From: Heliocidaris tuberculata
Taxonomy: Eukaryota > Echinodermata > Echinoidea > Camarodonta > Echinometridae
Reading direction: 5' to 3'
Length of the DNA: 64,000 bases
NCBI GenBank assembly: GCA_025618425.1
Contig: CM046846.1
Location: 31,861,409-31,925,408 of the forward strand
Shown here piece by piece: positions 36,174-49,090 of the stretch. How positions within the stretch are numbered: the first letter of the stretch is position 1; every line of letters starts with the position of its first letter. Under the pieces are notes generated by a model. The model was not told the origin of the DNA and searched no databases. It saw nothing but the letters and a program-made list of their open reading frames with translations. The translations under genes and the position numbers were made by a program.

Positions 36174-36316
36174 GGCCCTGTTTCATAAAACTTGTCATCA
36201 ATGACACGTTGCAATAACTGTTAAAAGCTACTGAAATTCTTGCATCTGATTGGCTGAGAGCAAATTTGTCGGTAAAATTCACGGACAAGACACTTGATGA
36301 AATTCCTCCCAGGGCC
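36174..36316. mobile_element. MITE family 1, diverged copy
   Basis: Begins GGCCCTGTTTCATAAAACTT. The core (GCTACTGAAATTCTTGCATC, then GATTGGCTGAGAGC) is shared with the 40376 copy. The right end is degenerate and runs into the family 2 copy, sharing AGGGCCCTG with it. Confidence 0.7.
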
Positions 36317-36429
36317 CTGTCTCTAATCAATCGCAAATTTTCAATCTCCTATCTCTTAAGTACAGAGTTGCAATTGATATCAAGTGAAAATTATTTGCAA
36401 TCAATCGCAACTCTTTGTAAGACGGGGCC
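36313..36429. mobile_element. MITE family 2, internally deleted copy
   Basis: Shares AATCTCCTATCTCTTAAG and the CAATCGCAACTCTTTGTAAG end with the inverse of 37132-37288. About 40 bp are missing near its left side. It abuts the family 1 copy at 36174-36316. Confidence 0.65.
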
Positions 36430-37131
36430 AAGACCGACAAAAGACCAAACTAAAGATAACATTACTGTAAATGGCCAAGACTTTGTCGGTTATCGATCAG
36501 TTTGAGGTCCGTCTGGAGTGTGCCTGAGGTATTTAACCGAGGTATAACTCTTTCTTTCTATGTGTGTGAAAGGGTCTAATGCTGGTTGTGGTCCACCACG
36601 AATGATTCCCTCCTTCTTCCGAGCCTCTTGATGAATGTTTGGAGTCCGCTAGTCTGAGCTCCCCGGGTAGCTAGTTATATGGAGGCATTACAAACTAGAT
36701 TCTTCAAGACATATGGCCACCACACATAGTGTTGTTCCCTGTCTACTGCAAGTAAATGTAGGTACACTAGTTTTTGCTGTAGTCTCTACCATCTCATCTG
36801 TTTCATTCTAGACTGGAGCCTTTCACTATTTCATTGATTAATCCATCTGTACAAATGGTTGTATGACACATAGACCAGCAGCAATTGTTCCAAGATCAAC
36901 AGGGCAATTCTGTGCAGTGTGTCTCGTACAATATATGACATTTATCCCAATATTTCATTTAAAAAAAATTAAGAATATCTTAATATAACCACTGAATTAT
37001 GATTCTTTCTGGTATCACTACCATTAGTCATGGCAATATCAAGAGATTTTTTATTCATGGATAAAATATATTGATAAATGTCATATGTCCTACGAGACAC
37101 TGATCTACAGGAAATCCTCCAATGCCGCCTG

Positions 37132-37288
37132 GGCCCCATTTTATAAAGAGTTGCAATTGATTGCCAATAATTTGCAACTTATAACAATCGCAACTCTGTA
37201 CTTAAGAGATAGGAGATTGGAAATTTGCGATTGATTGCAGGACTTGCGATCGATTCCAATCAATCGCAACTCTTTATAAGACGGGGCC
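37132..37288. mobile_element. MITE family 2 (~157 bp)
   Basis: Inverted ends GGCCCC(A/G)T(T/C)TTATAAAGAG and GCAACTCTTTATAAGACGGGGCC. Inside are several copies of GCAATTGATTGC/GCAATCAATCGCAA, which make subterminal inverted repeats. The last six bases resemble family 1 ends. Confidence 0.75.
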
Positions 37289-37339
37289 AATTCTAACAGA
37301 ATTCCTATAGTCTACCCAAGACCTGACACTATACATTTG

Positions 37340-37470
37340 TACCTATAACCCCAACCTTAACACTAAACCTAACCTAAAACCCAATTGCAACACCTACCCT
37401 AACCTTAAACTTTTGACAAACTAAAACCTGGAGTAATTGTCGCCGGAGCAAATGTCGGATCGCCACCATG
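37340..37470. repeat. CCTAAC-rich dispersed repeat, copy 2
   Basis: CCTAACCTAAAACCCAATTG, CTACCCTAACCTTAAAC, TTTTGACA, then AAACCTGGAGTAATTGTCGC. The best preserved of three copies. Confidence 0.6.
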
Positions 37471-37473
37471 TTA

Positions 37474-37557
37474 TATTACCTGTTGAGAGCAAGAAGGGTG
37501 ATAACTCTGTGTTAAAGGATAAGCGTTAATGCCCTTCTGGCTTTCAGTATACGATAT
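37474..37557. repeat. Hairpin repeat family, copy 3
   Basis: Arms TTGAGAGCAAGAAGGGTGAT and GCGTTAATGCCCTTCTGGCT. It lies directly next to a CCTAAC-rich dispersed repeat (37340-37470). Confidence 0.7.
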
Positions 37558-39180
37558 GTTTCACTATGGACAGAAGTATTTCATTGAAGTATTTATCCAG
37601 ATAAATAACGTAATACAAAAGACTACTATTCCTGATTAAGAGATATCATATCGATATATCTAAGATAAAGGCCTTTAGATAGGTTAATGAGGGCCTATAG
37701 GTTTATGTGTAATCTCCAATGTGCCTTGTTTTGTTTTTTACCTTCAAATGCATCCGCTGAGTGTAAATATTGTTCTATTGAACATACCTTGCAGTCAATT
37801 AAATCCAATGAAATTAATAACTTTCACAGAAGCTAATAATGAAACCTTGAGTCTAATTAGCCAAAGAATATTGCAATTAATTTTCAGAGATTGGAACTGA
37901 TTGCGGGCTTTTTGGAACATCAAAATTTTATTTGCAAAATGATGAGGCACTTGATCATGTATTCTGACACGCTCATTATTTTCATGTTTTGCATTACAAT
38001 GTTGCCATTACCTTTTAGGACTTAGTATATCTCACATCCTCTGCATATAATTGAATGAACAAGGTTTTATTTTATATTATTATAATGATTTCAAGCCTTT
38101 TATTCTTCTTTTTCTATTTTCTAAACACATGTGCTAAGGGGTGAATTCAATAGGCTTTTATTAGTTCTACCTATCCCACAGACATAACAGTACGTGTACT
38201 TTCTACAGAATCACTAAGAAAATGGGAGATTATTAGATTATTTGCTATTATGTTCACCTTCTTTGTTTTCAAAACTTAGAGAGTCATTTTCCCATTATCT
38301 TTTCATGATGAGGGATGGTAAAGCCATTCTTAGAGAGCAGTGCACATTTGACCTCATAATATTTTCAACAGACAGCAAAATATTTTCAATGGCGGCTGTC
38401 TTTGAAGTGACATGTTTTCTCAACTAACATATCTCAATAACAAAACATGAACTCATATGAACATGAGCACTTTGTAATAAGGTTTTACAGGGTGAAATTG
38501 CAGTAGAGTTTTTCTTTGATTTTGTTTCCTCTAATTGAAAGAAATGTGATATCTGCAGGCTAAAAAGGCATCTAAAACAAAAGACATATTTATACTTCTT
38601 CAGCTATTCATCAGCAAACTTTCACTTGTTGAGATATCATGTTTCTTTCTTCTACATAATAGATGATGCTCATCATGTTAAATGTTTTGAATAGTGAGTA
38701 TCATAGCCTTTCCTACAGAGTACTAAGCTCAATACCCTACCACAAAAGCGGAATTGCAGATTTAAAAAAAAAAATTCTTGATCATATTCAATCATTTTAA
38801 AACATGAGTTTACTGCAAATATTCTAAGCTCCCATGTGAAATGTGACCTAGATTCTGAAATGACGCTATGCATGCCCCATATATTGTCTTTTATCTTAGT
38901 TAATTAACTCTGATGTACAGGCACTCCCACCAATACCCTGGCAATGACCATCACGTCAGGTAGATTTATCGAGAGACATGCCGCGTGTTACATCATGTAC
39001 AAGTTTGATTAAAACCAATACTGCTGCAGCATCAGTTAACCTATTACTGTCCGGTTTCATAGCAGTCCCTTTTAGAGATAACCTGTACTTCAGCGAATGG
39101 AACCCCTTTCTTTCATGTGCTCTAAATAGCAGATGTGTTGAGGTGATGTCCGACAAGTGAATATGTATGATGTTTACATT

Positions 39181-39252
39181 ATCTGTTGAGAAGCAGAAGG
39201 GCGTTAACTCATTTCAGAGTTAGAGCCCTTCTGGCTCTCAGCAGACAGTATG
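39181..39252. repeat. Hairpin repeat family, copy 4
   Basis: Arms AGCAGAAGGGCGTTAACTC and GAGTTAGAGCCCTTCTGGCT with a short loop; 50 bp left of the SINE tail. Confidence 0.75.
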
Positions 39253-39297
39253 ATGGAAGCATAATGAAATCTGTTATCTTATATGTTGCATCTCCAT

Positions 39298-39612
39298 ATA
39301 ATAATAATAATGATATCAATAATAATAATAATAATATTCTGTTCTTGTATAGCGCGTATCACATTATGATATAACGTCTCTATGCGCTTCCAAAGGACTT
39401 GATATTATTACCCTGGCTTTAGCACCGGCAACTGTAGTGCTCAGTGCATTCAAGGAATAAATCCTACCAGGTACCCACTTACTACATCTGGGTCGAGTGT
39501 GGCAAATGTAGATTACTGTCTTGCCAAAGGACGTTAGTGCTGCGGCAGGGATTCGAACCCTGTACCTTGAGGTTCACAGTCCAGAGACTTATCCACTAGA
39601 CCACAGCACCTC
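39298..39612 (-). mobile_element. tRNA-derived SINE with a LINE-type 3' tail
   Basis: On the minus strand the head (39610 to ~39536) folds like a tRNA: A-box-like TGGTCTAGTGGATAAG, B-box GGGTTCGAATCCC, and GTGCTG/CAGCAC that would close the acceptor stem. A ~150 bp body with GTAAGTGGGTACCTGGTAGG follows. Then comes a tail (39342-39389) shared with the 3' end of the LINE at 12541-12588, and a final TTATTATTA tract. The head would be the pol III promoter. It is not a working tRNA gene because the anticodon stem is imperfect and the body is fused. Confidence 0.82.
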
Positions 39613-40009
39613 TACTGACAAACATATTTCAACTATTCTAAAATGTGGATCGATCTGTATGAATGTAATAGTAAAAATAACTCCACATATTCCCTATGTG
39701 TCACTTCCAATTATCTTATAGCATAAAGTGGTGGTGTTGCTTATGCTGTGGTTTCGCTATCATTCCTTACGAATAATCAAATGTTCTTTTTTCATTACTT
39801 CTACACTATTTCACGCAACAATGAATCATAAAGACGGTTATGCTTCATAATAAATTCATTATAAATGTAAGATACCTGTCTACATTTTCATCTTTTTTAA
39901 CCTTACCCCCCTAAAGTTTTCTCCCCTAGCTCCCTCTTCATCTGTATATCTCTCAATACCACACATATATGTATACCCTATATGAATTTCATGCTACCCT
40001 TGTGGCATC

Positions 40010-41255
40010 ATTTTTAAAGGGAAGCTTGAGTTCTGGGAAAGGTAAAAAATAATTTGTGAGCTTTCTCATTCTTTTTATGTTAGTTTCGATGATTATCATA
40101 GCAGAAATGTCCCCTGAAAAGTATTGCTCTTCAAATGCTCTCACATTCATAATATGACAAGAAACAGCTGAAATGTTCAGGCCGAACATTTGTGTGTAGT
40201 CCCATACACACATTTCTGTGTGCAGTGCATGTGACTCTCAGCAGGATTGAGTCAATTTCTTATCATTTTAGTGACTCCAATACCTTACAGCATACACCAA
40301 TTCTTATTTGCTATATAATCAACCTTTCCCAATTTCTTTGAGACAGTTTCTTTCACAATTCAATCTCATGACCAGGGCCCCGTTTCATAAAACTTTGTAT
40401 CAATAACAAGTTACAATAATTGTTATAAGCTACTGAAATCCTTGAATCCGATTGGCTGAGAGCGAATTTGTCATAGAAATGAGGCAGTTATTATTGATAA
40501 CAAGTTTTATGAAACGGGGCCCAGAACTCAACTTTATTTTAAAGGCTTTCGTCTCCTTGAGAAGCTTTCATGTTCATCTCCTTTTCAGCTCAGGTAGGTA
40601 GCAGGTATGTCAACATGGGACCACAGGAAGGGATTTACCAGCTTTGAGATTATACAACCACTTCCGCTGCCTCAGCTACCAATCACAACTACCATCCCCC
40701 CCCCCCCCCCCAACACAGAAGGATCACAACTATGAATTCCCCCAAATCATTGTAATTCTTGCATCACCACAAAATATGTCATCCCAGTTCTTTCATTTAT
40801 ATTCTCCTTTAGAGGCTTTTGTAGTTCCGTATCAAGGTTCAAGTCTTTAAAAGAATGCTGAGTTCTGGGAATGGTGAAAAATAATTTTTGAGCTTTCTCT
40901 TTCTTTCCTTTCATGTCAGTTTGGAAGAACATCATAGTAGAAATGTCCCCTGAAAAGGATTGCTCTTCCAATGCCCTCATACTCAAGATATGACGAGAAA
41001 TAGCTGAAGTGTTCAGGTCAAATATTCATGCCATATGTGTGTGAAGTCCCACATACCCGTTTCTGTGTGTAGTGCATGTACTTTTCAGCGAGATTGGGCC
41101 AATTTCTTATAATCTTAATGATTAAAAACCCTCAGAGTATACACCAATTCTTATGTAGACATGATCAACCTTTCCTAATTGCTCTGAGACAGTTTCTATT
41201 GCAATGTAATCGCATGACCAGAACTCAATTTTATTTTCAATCCATTCCTTGTGGT
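40010..41255. repeat. Segmental direct duplication (about 0.4 kb unit, two copies)
   Basis: Copy A is 40010-40549 including a MITE insertion; copy B is about 40841-41255. Shared anchors include GAGTTCTGGGAA, AAATGTCCCCTGAAAAG, ACACCAATTCTTAT, GAGACAGTTTCT and CATGACCAG. The copies differ at many sites, so the duplication is not recent. The 40550-40840 spacer is unrelated. Confidence 0.8.
40376..40521. mobile_element. MITE family 1, intact copy with known empty site
   Basis: A 146 bp element with ends GGCCCCGTTTCATAAAACTT and its inverse, flanked by CAG on both sides (40373-40375 and 40522-40524). The neighbouring duplicated segment at ~41218 reads GACCAGAACTC without the element, giving the pre-insertion sequence directly. 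Confidence 0.88.
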
Positions 41256-41829
41256 CTCATATAAGATATTCACCTACAGTTATCTCTCCCCACCCAGGTG
41301 TACAAAATGTCCACCATGGTCCACTTTGTTAGAAGAGATTTCATGAACGCTCTACACGGATGAGGCAGTCAGGGTTACATTATTGTATTTCATTTCCATG
41401 TATCAATGAATATACAGATTACTAAAGAGATGGTGAAATATGAACACTTCCTATCATCAATATCAATATACACTTGTGGAAAATGAAGGGTGATAATCAA
41501 AGAGAAATCAGTTTGTTTCACCAACAACAAACAATGAAATGAGAGCTACATGTAAGTGTATTGGGAATTGAATCCACTTTTTGATATGAAGTCTGAAAAA
41601 GCCAGAGATATGCTAATCACAAAGCAGTAACAGACTCTAAAATTTAAAAAAAAATCAACAAGAAAATCAGATGCGACAGTCAACCCAGCTTAATTTTTTC
41701 CTGAGGCCGCGATGAGTTGATGGAAACCCCACTGTCCCTCACAATTTTTCCTTGAAACCCGATTTTGCAGTATGTCTGCCGCATCGAAGATTTCATAACA
41801 TTACACTACACTGCACTCACTGCCAGGCC

Positions 41830-41855
41830 AGGGAGGGAGGGAGGGAGGGAGGGAG
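41830..41855. repeat. GGGA microsatellite
   Basis: Six GGGA units after CCAGGCCA. Confidence 0.9.
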
Positions 41856-44800
41856 TGTTGATAATTTCATTCATGTCTTGCTAGAAGCTGAAGGATTTGC
41901 CAAGGAGGTTTGGCTGTGCATACTAATGCCTGGCTTGACCCCTCGAGGGCTGAGAGAAACTCATCCTACCTGCTCAGATATTTGGCTTGCACTTTGCTTC
42001 CTGTCAGGTGCGTGATTCTACACCCTTTGTGTGGTTCTTTGGGTAGATGAGGATGACAAGAGGGGAAGGTGTAGGGAGATGGAACAGGGAGAATGAGGGA
42101 CGGGAAATGGGATCTATAGAGACATGCAGGTACATTTACTATGGTTTACCTTTACATTTACTATGGTTTACCTTTATATAAGCTCTGAGAAAATAGGGGG
42201 ATTGGGGTTCCAGGTCGTTTTCCTTATTTAGCCTGAAAAGAAAGTTATACATGATGGACCCATATGCTCTGTACAACGTGAAACCTGAAAAGGGCTGAAA
42301 CGGAGAGGTGGAAATGTAAGAACCAGATCGATACAATTAGAGATAACATGAAAACTGGCATTCCTGTTCAGTATCTTTCATTTCTAATGTCCCTTAATCT
42401 GACCAATATATTTCACGAAGGATCAGTGCCAAATTGACACAGGGCATAGTGAGCAAGAATAAACCACACTGAACAAATGAGAGAATAAGATGCAATTCCC
42501 ATAGGAGCAGAGAAATCCATCTACCACGTAACAGAGCAATATAGGAAATCAAATCGCATGAATCGATCGTGATTGTTAGCCATATGTGCACCATGCCATG
42601 CCATGCCTGCACGCAAGGTGTGGAGCAGACTCCAGCTGCCAAAGCCTCAGGATGTTAGATGTGACAGTGTGAAACATGTGATTCCACCGATGACAATGTA
42701 ACAAGTATGCAGTTGCCATGGAAATAGGGCTAGTTAGGAAAGGAGACAAGTTAATGAATCTTGCTTGTTCTTAGATTGCCTAGCAGATTCATACAACAAC
42801 TTGATACAGCAGAGTATAGGTTGAGTGAAGCGCCTTCATAAGACTATCACCAAATTGAAAATAAATGTTTTAGAAGTGATGCCATTCGTGTGGCGCCATT
42901 TGCATGACACATTTTTCATACCATGAGAAGAAGATAGCCATATCTAATTCTGACTCACTGTTGCACTTACTAATGTGCATTTTCAAATAGAAAAGAATTA
43001 TATCCCTATTTCTATTTAATATGTTAAACTTAAGCCACATCGGCAAATGAACTTTTGTAAATGTCTCATACTGCAATTTTCTGTCAGTCTAACAAGACAA
43101 TGCCTACGCCACCAATCTGTGAAGTTCTGCTTTACAAAATTACAATTCTAAACTTATACAGCTAGATCTTTTTTTAATTTATATCTTCACTTACAAAATT
43201 CTTTATGGTTTGACAAATAACACTTAACATGCTGACTTTGTATTTACAAAGTCACACTCCTTTCTGGCTGTCTAAGGGTAAGACAACCCTTCAGAAGCAC
43301 AACACACTTTGGCGAGTAAGTCACATATTTGTTGAATCAGCTGAGAAATGCCAGGTTGTGACCATTGTATGAACGTGTATCAATAATATTTGAAACATTT
43401 TATGGGGCTTTTAAAGGATGCAAACACAACACACCTTGTATGCAAATGTCAATATCCCTTCTGGCTCCAGACGTTAAACAAGTGACAATGACCATGATAA
43501 CATAGAAAACAAGATAGCGACAAGACCCAAAATGTATCCTTTATGTTTGGTTTCCAATCAATAAAACGGAATCTGTATCCTATTTGCAGATCTAGATATT
43601 TTACCCCCTCTAACAAAGAATGCCCAGTCATAGCTTCTCCATTTGATAATAGTAGCTGTGTCCATATTTCCTGACAACACTGAGGACACTAAACAGGTGA
43701 AAATGACCTTCATAACTTTGATGGCTAGAAAGAGACATGCCATCAAATGTATCTACACTTTGGGATATAATCCCTAACAAACATGCCTGGTTATGACTTA
43801 TGAACAGTTTATTAATGACTAGGGTAAATATGTATTTCATTCTTTTTCACATTTCAGGTTAAACCAGGAAATGTCCTTGGCTGATCGTCACTAAATCAGC
43901 TGAACTTCAAGAAAGCTTTGATGGTTTCTGCACAAACAACCATATAATGTACTGAGTATGAATGCATTCATGATTCAAATTCTTTTCTACAAGCAGTCAC
44001 ATTCTTTCCAATACACCACCATCCGAAACTTATACTACCAACTACGTGGGACAGTGAGAGACATTTTCAACTGTTTAATGTTGAGACATCCATATGGATT
44101 TTTCAGCCCAAATGAATGTGTCTGCCTATTGACCTGACTATTGACACATAATGCCTGATGAGCATCTTTTATTGGCGGCGGGGTAAAGTGGATGCTTCCT
44201 TAACTTATTGATTTTATTTGATCAAACATTAGATAAAATATCTGGAATAAAAGAGGGCAGACTAGATCACAGACACGAGGAGGAGAATCCGGACTCTGAT
44301 AATAATGTTTGCATTTCAATTATCAGCCCACTTTGTCAATAAACAATGTACGGTGCATGTTATACTTTCATATTTAATGTCAAATCTATTCTTTCATAAA
44401 GATTTTGATAAAGACTGCTATTTAAATGTGTATTCTTTACACTACTTACAAATTACTTGAGAAAATGTAAATAATAGAACTTTAGTCAAGATTATTGTTC
44501 TTATCTGGACAGACCCTTAGCCTCCCTACCAAAGGTCCACCCCCTCCCTACAACGTCATATGTCATCATTAAATATGATTTTTAAAACCTACATACTGGT
44601 CCATTGCATGTATTGCATGTTAATCGTTTACCAATATTCAAACATGAGTATATAATGTCTCCACATATTTCCCTTCTCTGAACTGTAAACTAAAGCATAC
44701 TGTATATATATATCCAGCAATAACTAGCTATAAACTGCAACAATGCCAATAATTACGCTTATGAGGGTGATAGATTGCAGTACCAAAGTCTACAGAATAT

Positions 44801-46824
44801 TACATGTCATCAAATATAATTTGCAAATGAAATCTCAAGTGCTATTAAAATGCATGAACTTTAAACTATTGTGCAAGACCACTTGGAGTAAGGGCCTTTA
44901 AATGAGATAATGTTTTATTGATATCAGTTTATGATTGATGGAAAGAGACATTTCTTATTTGCCAATCTAGGGCATATATAACTCTGTTTTGTTGGAGGAG
45001 GGTAAATGAACTACAGATTGCACTTTCAAAGGAAAATAATGTAGGAATGGGGCATCTGTAAAGTATAAGTTGATTGATAAACTGAATTCTTTATCTTTCA
45101 GAAAAATTATTCCATATAAAATATACATTCCCTATATTACAAAAAGTATGAAATGATTATGTTGTTGACTTGCGGTTATGCACATATTGTAACTAACTTT
45201 AGCTTTGTAACTAACTTTAGCTTTGTATGCAGTAAAAAGTTGAGGAAAGAATTATGGTTGTTGGTGTAAAAAATATAGCATTACCTAAAAAAAATACACA
45301 ATCCTCAAATAATTTTCAATATAGGCTAATGCTAAACAAGAAGTACCAAAAAGAAGTTGTTTTGATAATCGCACCTTTTTCTCCGCATTTGAATGAATCA
45401 CAACCCATTAATTGTCCATTAGCAAGTATTATTCAAAATCTTATAACCTTGAATTATTTCATAATTTTCCTCCACATATCCCCTTTTTGCATCCTCTCTC
45501 TTTTCTCCCCAAAACTTAATTAGTTTGGATTCATGAATACTAAATGCATGAATACACCATCCCAACCGGCCTCCGGTGCTGGGAAACAAATTGGCCCGTC
45601 TGCTTTACAAATGTGTTGATCCACAATGCCTAGCAGGCTGAAATAGAGAACTTCTAAACTTGGCCCTGACCTAGCCTATTCACGGCTGGCACATTTTATT
45701 CCCCTTTCTCCGTGACAACAAACGATCCTCGTAAAATATCTCTTATTTCTGTTTTTCCGTCTCCTGCAGAGCACCCTGAATTGTAGCTCCTTTTAGAAGT
45801 TCTCCATTTGGCTCACAAATTATCACTAAATTAAGATAGCCCACATGGTCATGGAATGTCACCCCTTGCCATGCCGCAATGTCGCAATGTGATACAAGGA
45901 AGTTATTTTAGGGCCATCTTGATATTGCACACAAGATGCAGTGTGATCAAAAGATCAAAACGTATTTTGTTTTGAACTGTATAAGTAAAATCTGATTTGC
46001 AAGCCTGAAGTAGGAAAGTTCAAATCAGTACCAAATGTTTCTTTATCACAGTAGACCTGTCTTTCTACAAAAGTGGCCAATTTAAACAGGTTGCATTTTA
46101 AAATACATGTAATTTGTCTTCCAAGAATGGTTTTGACTCATATTATTTTGCATAGAGCTAAGTCCTTTTATGGCTCTCAGGAGATGAGCTGCACTAATCT
46201 CCTTTTATTGCATGACAGAAAATTCAAAACAAGTCTAACTTCTGCTACATGTCATGCACTAGAAACTACAAGCCAGATAAAACCTATGTGATGATTAATA
46301 AGTGTTTATTTAGCGGCAAAAAGACAATTTTACTACACATTAAAAAAAAAAAAACTACTATAGAGAACAGAATTTTTGAATAACTATTGTAACAAAGAAG
46401 CACAAATCTTCCTTTTCAAATGATGATGAATCACTGACCTGTATTTCCTCAGTGTAACAATGATGTCACAATACAAGCTCTCTTTCTAACAAGGTTAATG
46501 AACCCCCAATCTTCCATCAGACTAATAGAGTCTACTCCCCTAATATTTTCTTTTCTTTTTACTAATTTTCTGATCAATTTGGATAAGCTCTTTGCTACCA
46601 CTGTTTGGGATAATCCTGATGTTTCATATTGAAGAAAGATTTAATAATAATATAATTTTCCATGTACCCTCTGATTCAGAACACTCATACTTGTATTACA
46701 TCTAGTCAAATAGCTGAATTTTTATCAGAAAAAAAAGAATCTTGCCACTTATCTACAATGCTATGAAATCCAATTCATATGATTTTATTTCCTTTTCTAT
46801 TGTTTTATTGTATTTTGCATCAGT

Positions 46825-49046
46825 CAGGGATGTCGCTAAAAGCCGGTAACCGGTAAAACTTGCCGCCTTTACACTCATTTCTTACCGGCTGTAATTCCTA
46901 TATACTGATTAAAAAAATGTATTAATGCAAGCCCATTTATAGGCATTTTGCTTGAGCAAATACTAGCCCTCCCCAAAAAACATGGAGAGCTTATGATGAT
47001 CGGAAATTCCCTCGATTTCGTACATAACTTCTGCCACACATGCACAGCCCATCGATCTATCTTGATAGTCGTCGACGAACGCGATTTCCGACGAAAATGA
47101 GTGTGTACGGTACGGGGCTATCGCTCTCATGCACACTCAAAAAACTGAATGCTAGCCGTGACCAAACTCGCTATTGCCGATTTGAAAATTCGTGCGCGCA
47201 TCACGGAAACCCATACACATACACACACACGTCCAATGAAGCGTAAATGTTTTATTTCCGGGATGCGCAAATCTTCAAATCGGCAATCGAGAGTTTTGTA
47301 TTGGCTGACTTCAGTTTTCGAGGACTATATTTACTCCAGAGCGGCCGTGGCAGTACAGTGCAGCGGCGCCGGTTATGCAATCGCATGCGTATGCATCCGC
47401 CGGAGAGCTACAGCTGAGCTGGTAGTGGTGGTACGGTGTGTACATGCGACACTGTCACTGTCACTGGTCAATTTTTTTAAATTTTATTTTATATTCGGAG
47501 CAAGTCAATGCAGTGCATGTTGGATGGGTAAGATCAATGAATAAACCAGTTTTATGGTCTCTCTCGTGTCTGTTCCGAACTTCCGAGTCAATTTCCCCGA
47601 ATAAAGATGGTCTCTTCGCTCTTGTCTTTCGTCCGGGGGCACTGCCGTGCCTATGTCTATGACAGTCGCACACGGCTTCGTACTGACTAAAAATGTACAT
47701 GTACACATCTGATGACTGTCGCAGTTAGCTGAAATTCGAAAGGGAAAAATAATTTTAGACGATAATAAAAGACAAGAAAGACCATAGCTGTCTGAATAAC
47801 ATTTCTTTTATTATTTAGTGGTCAGTGTGTTCATAAAATGAACGGAAGTACTGGTAGTACAAATTATCATTCAAGTAGAAGCCTGCCCAAAGTTATGCAC
47901 ACACATGGAGTGTGCAGCTGCAGTAGTGCCGGCCATCGCAGTAACAATAAAATAATTCATCTTTCACACACGAGCCACCAGTAATTATTGACAGTATCAG
48001 TGGTCACTGCAACATTGTAAATACTGATTATATTTAAAAAAAAAAAATAATAAATAATTTGTGATTATATTTAAAAAATAAATAAATAATTTGGGATTTA
48101 AATTTCCACAATGCCAGAATTTTTGCAGGGCTGGGCAAATTTGAATTTGGAGTTTTTTCACCTTGTGTCAAGAAGACTGCTTGAAACTAGCCAGACCAGG
48201 GCCCTCTTGCATAAAAAAAATATGATTAAACGCATCTCAAAGAATTAAACTTTATTTTCACCAATGATCAGGATTGTGTATTTGCCTTTTGTCTGTAAAA
48301 TGGTTAAAATCCCCCCCCCCCAAATGACTTGGGCCTAATCTAATATTAGACATCATGATCTAAAAAGATAAATGTACCCCCAAAGAAAAAGGGGTATCCT
48401 TTTAATAAAAATTAAAAAGTAAGTAACCATACAAATTGAAAATAATAATCTAGTCTTATTGTTGTAATCATTTGAAAGTGAATGACAGAACAGTGGAGGG
48501 TGGTGTGAGAGACAGAGTGGTGTACTGTGAAAAGTGTGAATTTCATAATACATGTAACATGATTGAGATGCATATGGCAGTACATGTAGGTCCTCAAAAC
48601 TATGACCATTTCATACAAAAATCATCATGCAAGGATAAAAGTAGACCCTAGCTCTTCATGTCAAACCATGAAAAATCTTAACATGATTAGATACAAGAGT
48701 TTTTTTTTGGGGGGGGGCACAATATTAAAAAAAAAGCTCAGAGAAGGAGTCTAGAGTAATGTATTTTTCATTTCTGCTGTCTGCAGTTGTGATTGTTCAT
48801 GAATATATATGTTTAATATACATACATGTATGGAAAGGTAGAAGAAAAGATTAATTCAAATTTTGTTCATAGGTATGCACCAGATTGCATGATTTCAAGT
48901 TTAAAAATGCAAAAGCTCCCTACCGTGGGAGGGGGGATACCCCCCTCCCACACCCTCCCCCCCTCGGTCGCTTCGCTCCCTCGCAATGATGGTACCTCCT
49001 ATAAAATAGAAGTTACCTCCTTCAAGAAAAATTAGCAACACCCCTG
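46825..49046. mobile_element. 2.2 kb non-autonomous hAT-like element
   Basis: Terminal sequences CAGGGATGTCGCTAA and the inverse TTAGCAACACCCCTG, typical of hAT ends, are flanked by the direct repeat ATCAGT (46819-46824 and 49047-49052). A six-base duplication is shorter than the classic eight but known in some hAT groups. The interior has no transposase frame. It holds a palindromic ACCGGTAACCGGT-like stretch, an inverted repeat around 47170-47202 and 47262-47292 (TTGCCGATTTGAA), a CA microsatellite, and a C/G-rich CTCGGTCGCTTCGCTCCCTC tract near the right end. Confidence 0.65.
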
Positions 49047-49090
49047 ATCAGTGTATATCGTAATCAAATTTCTCCAAAACTCCAAAATCC

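Noticed and set aside
39536..39612. tRNA gene
   Set aside because: A and B boxes are present, but the sequence continues into a SINE body and LINE-type tail, and the anticodon arm is imperfect.
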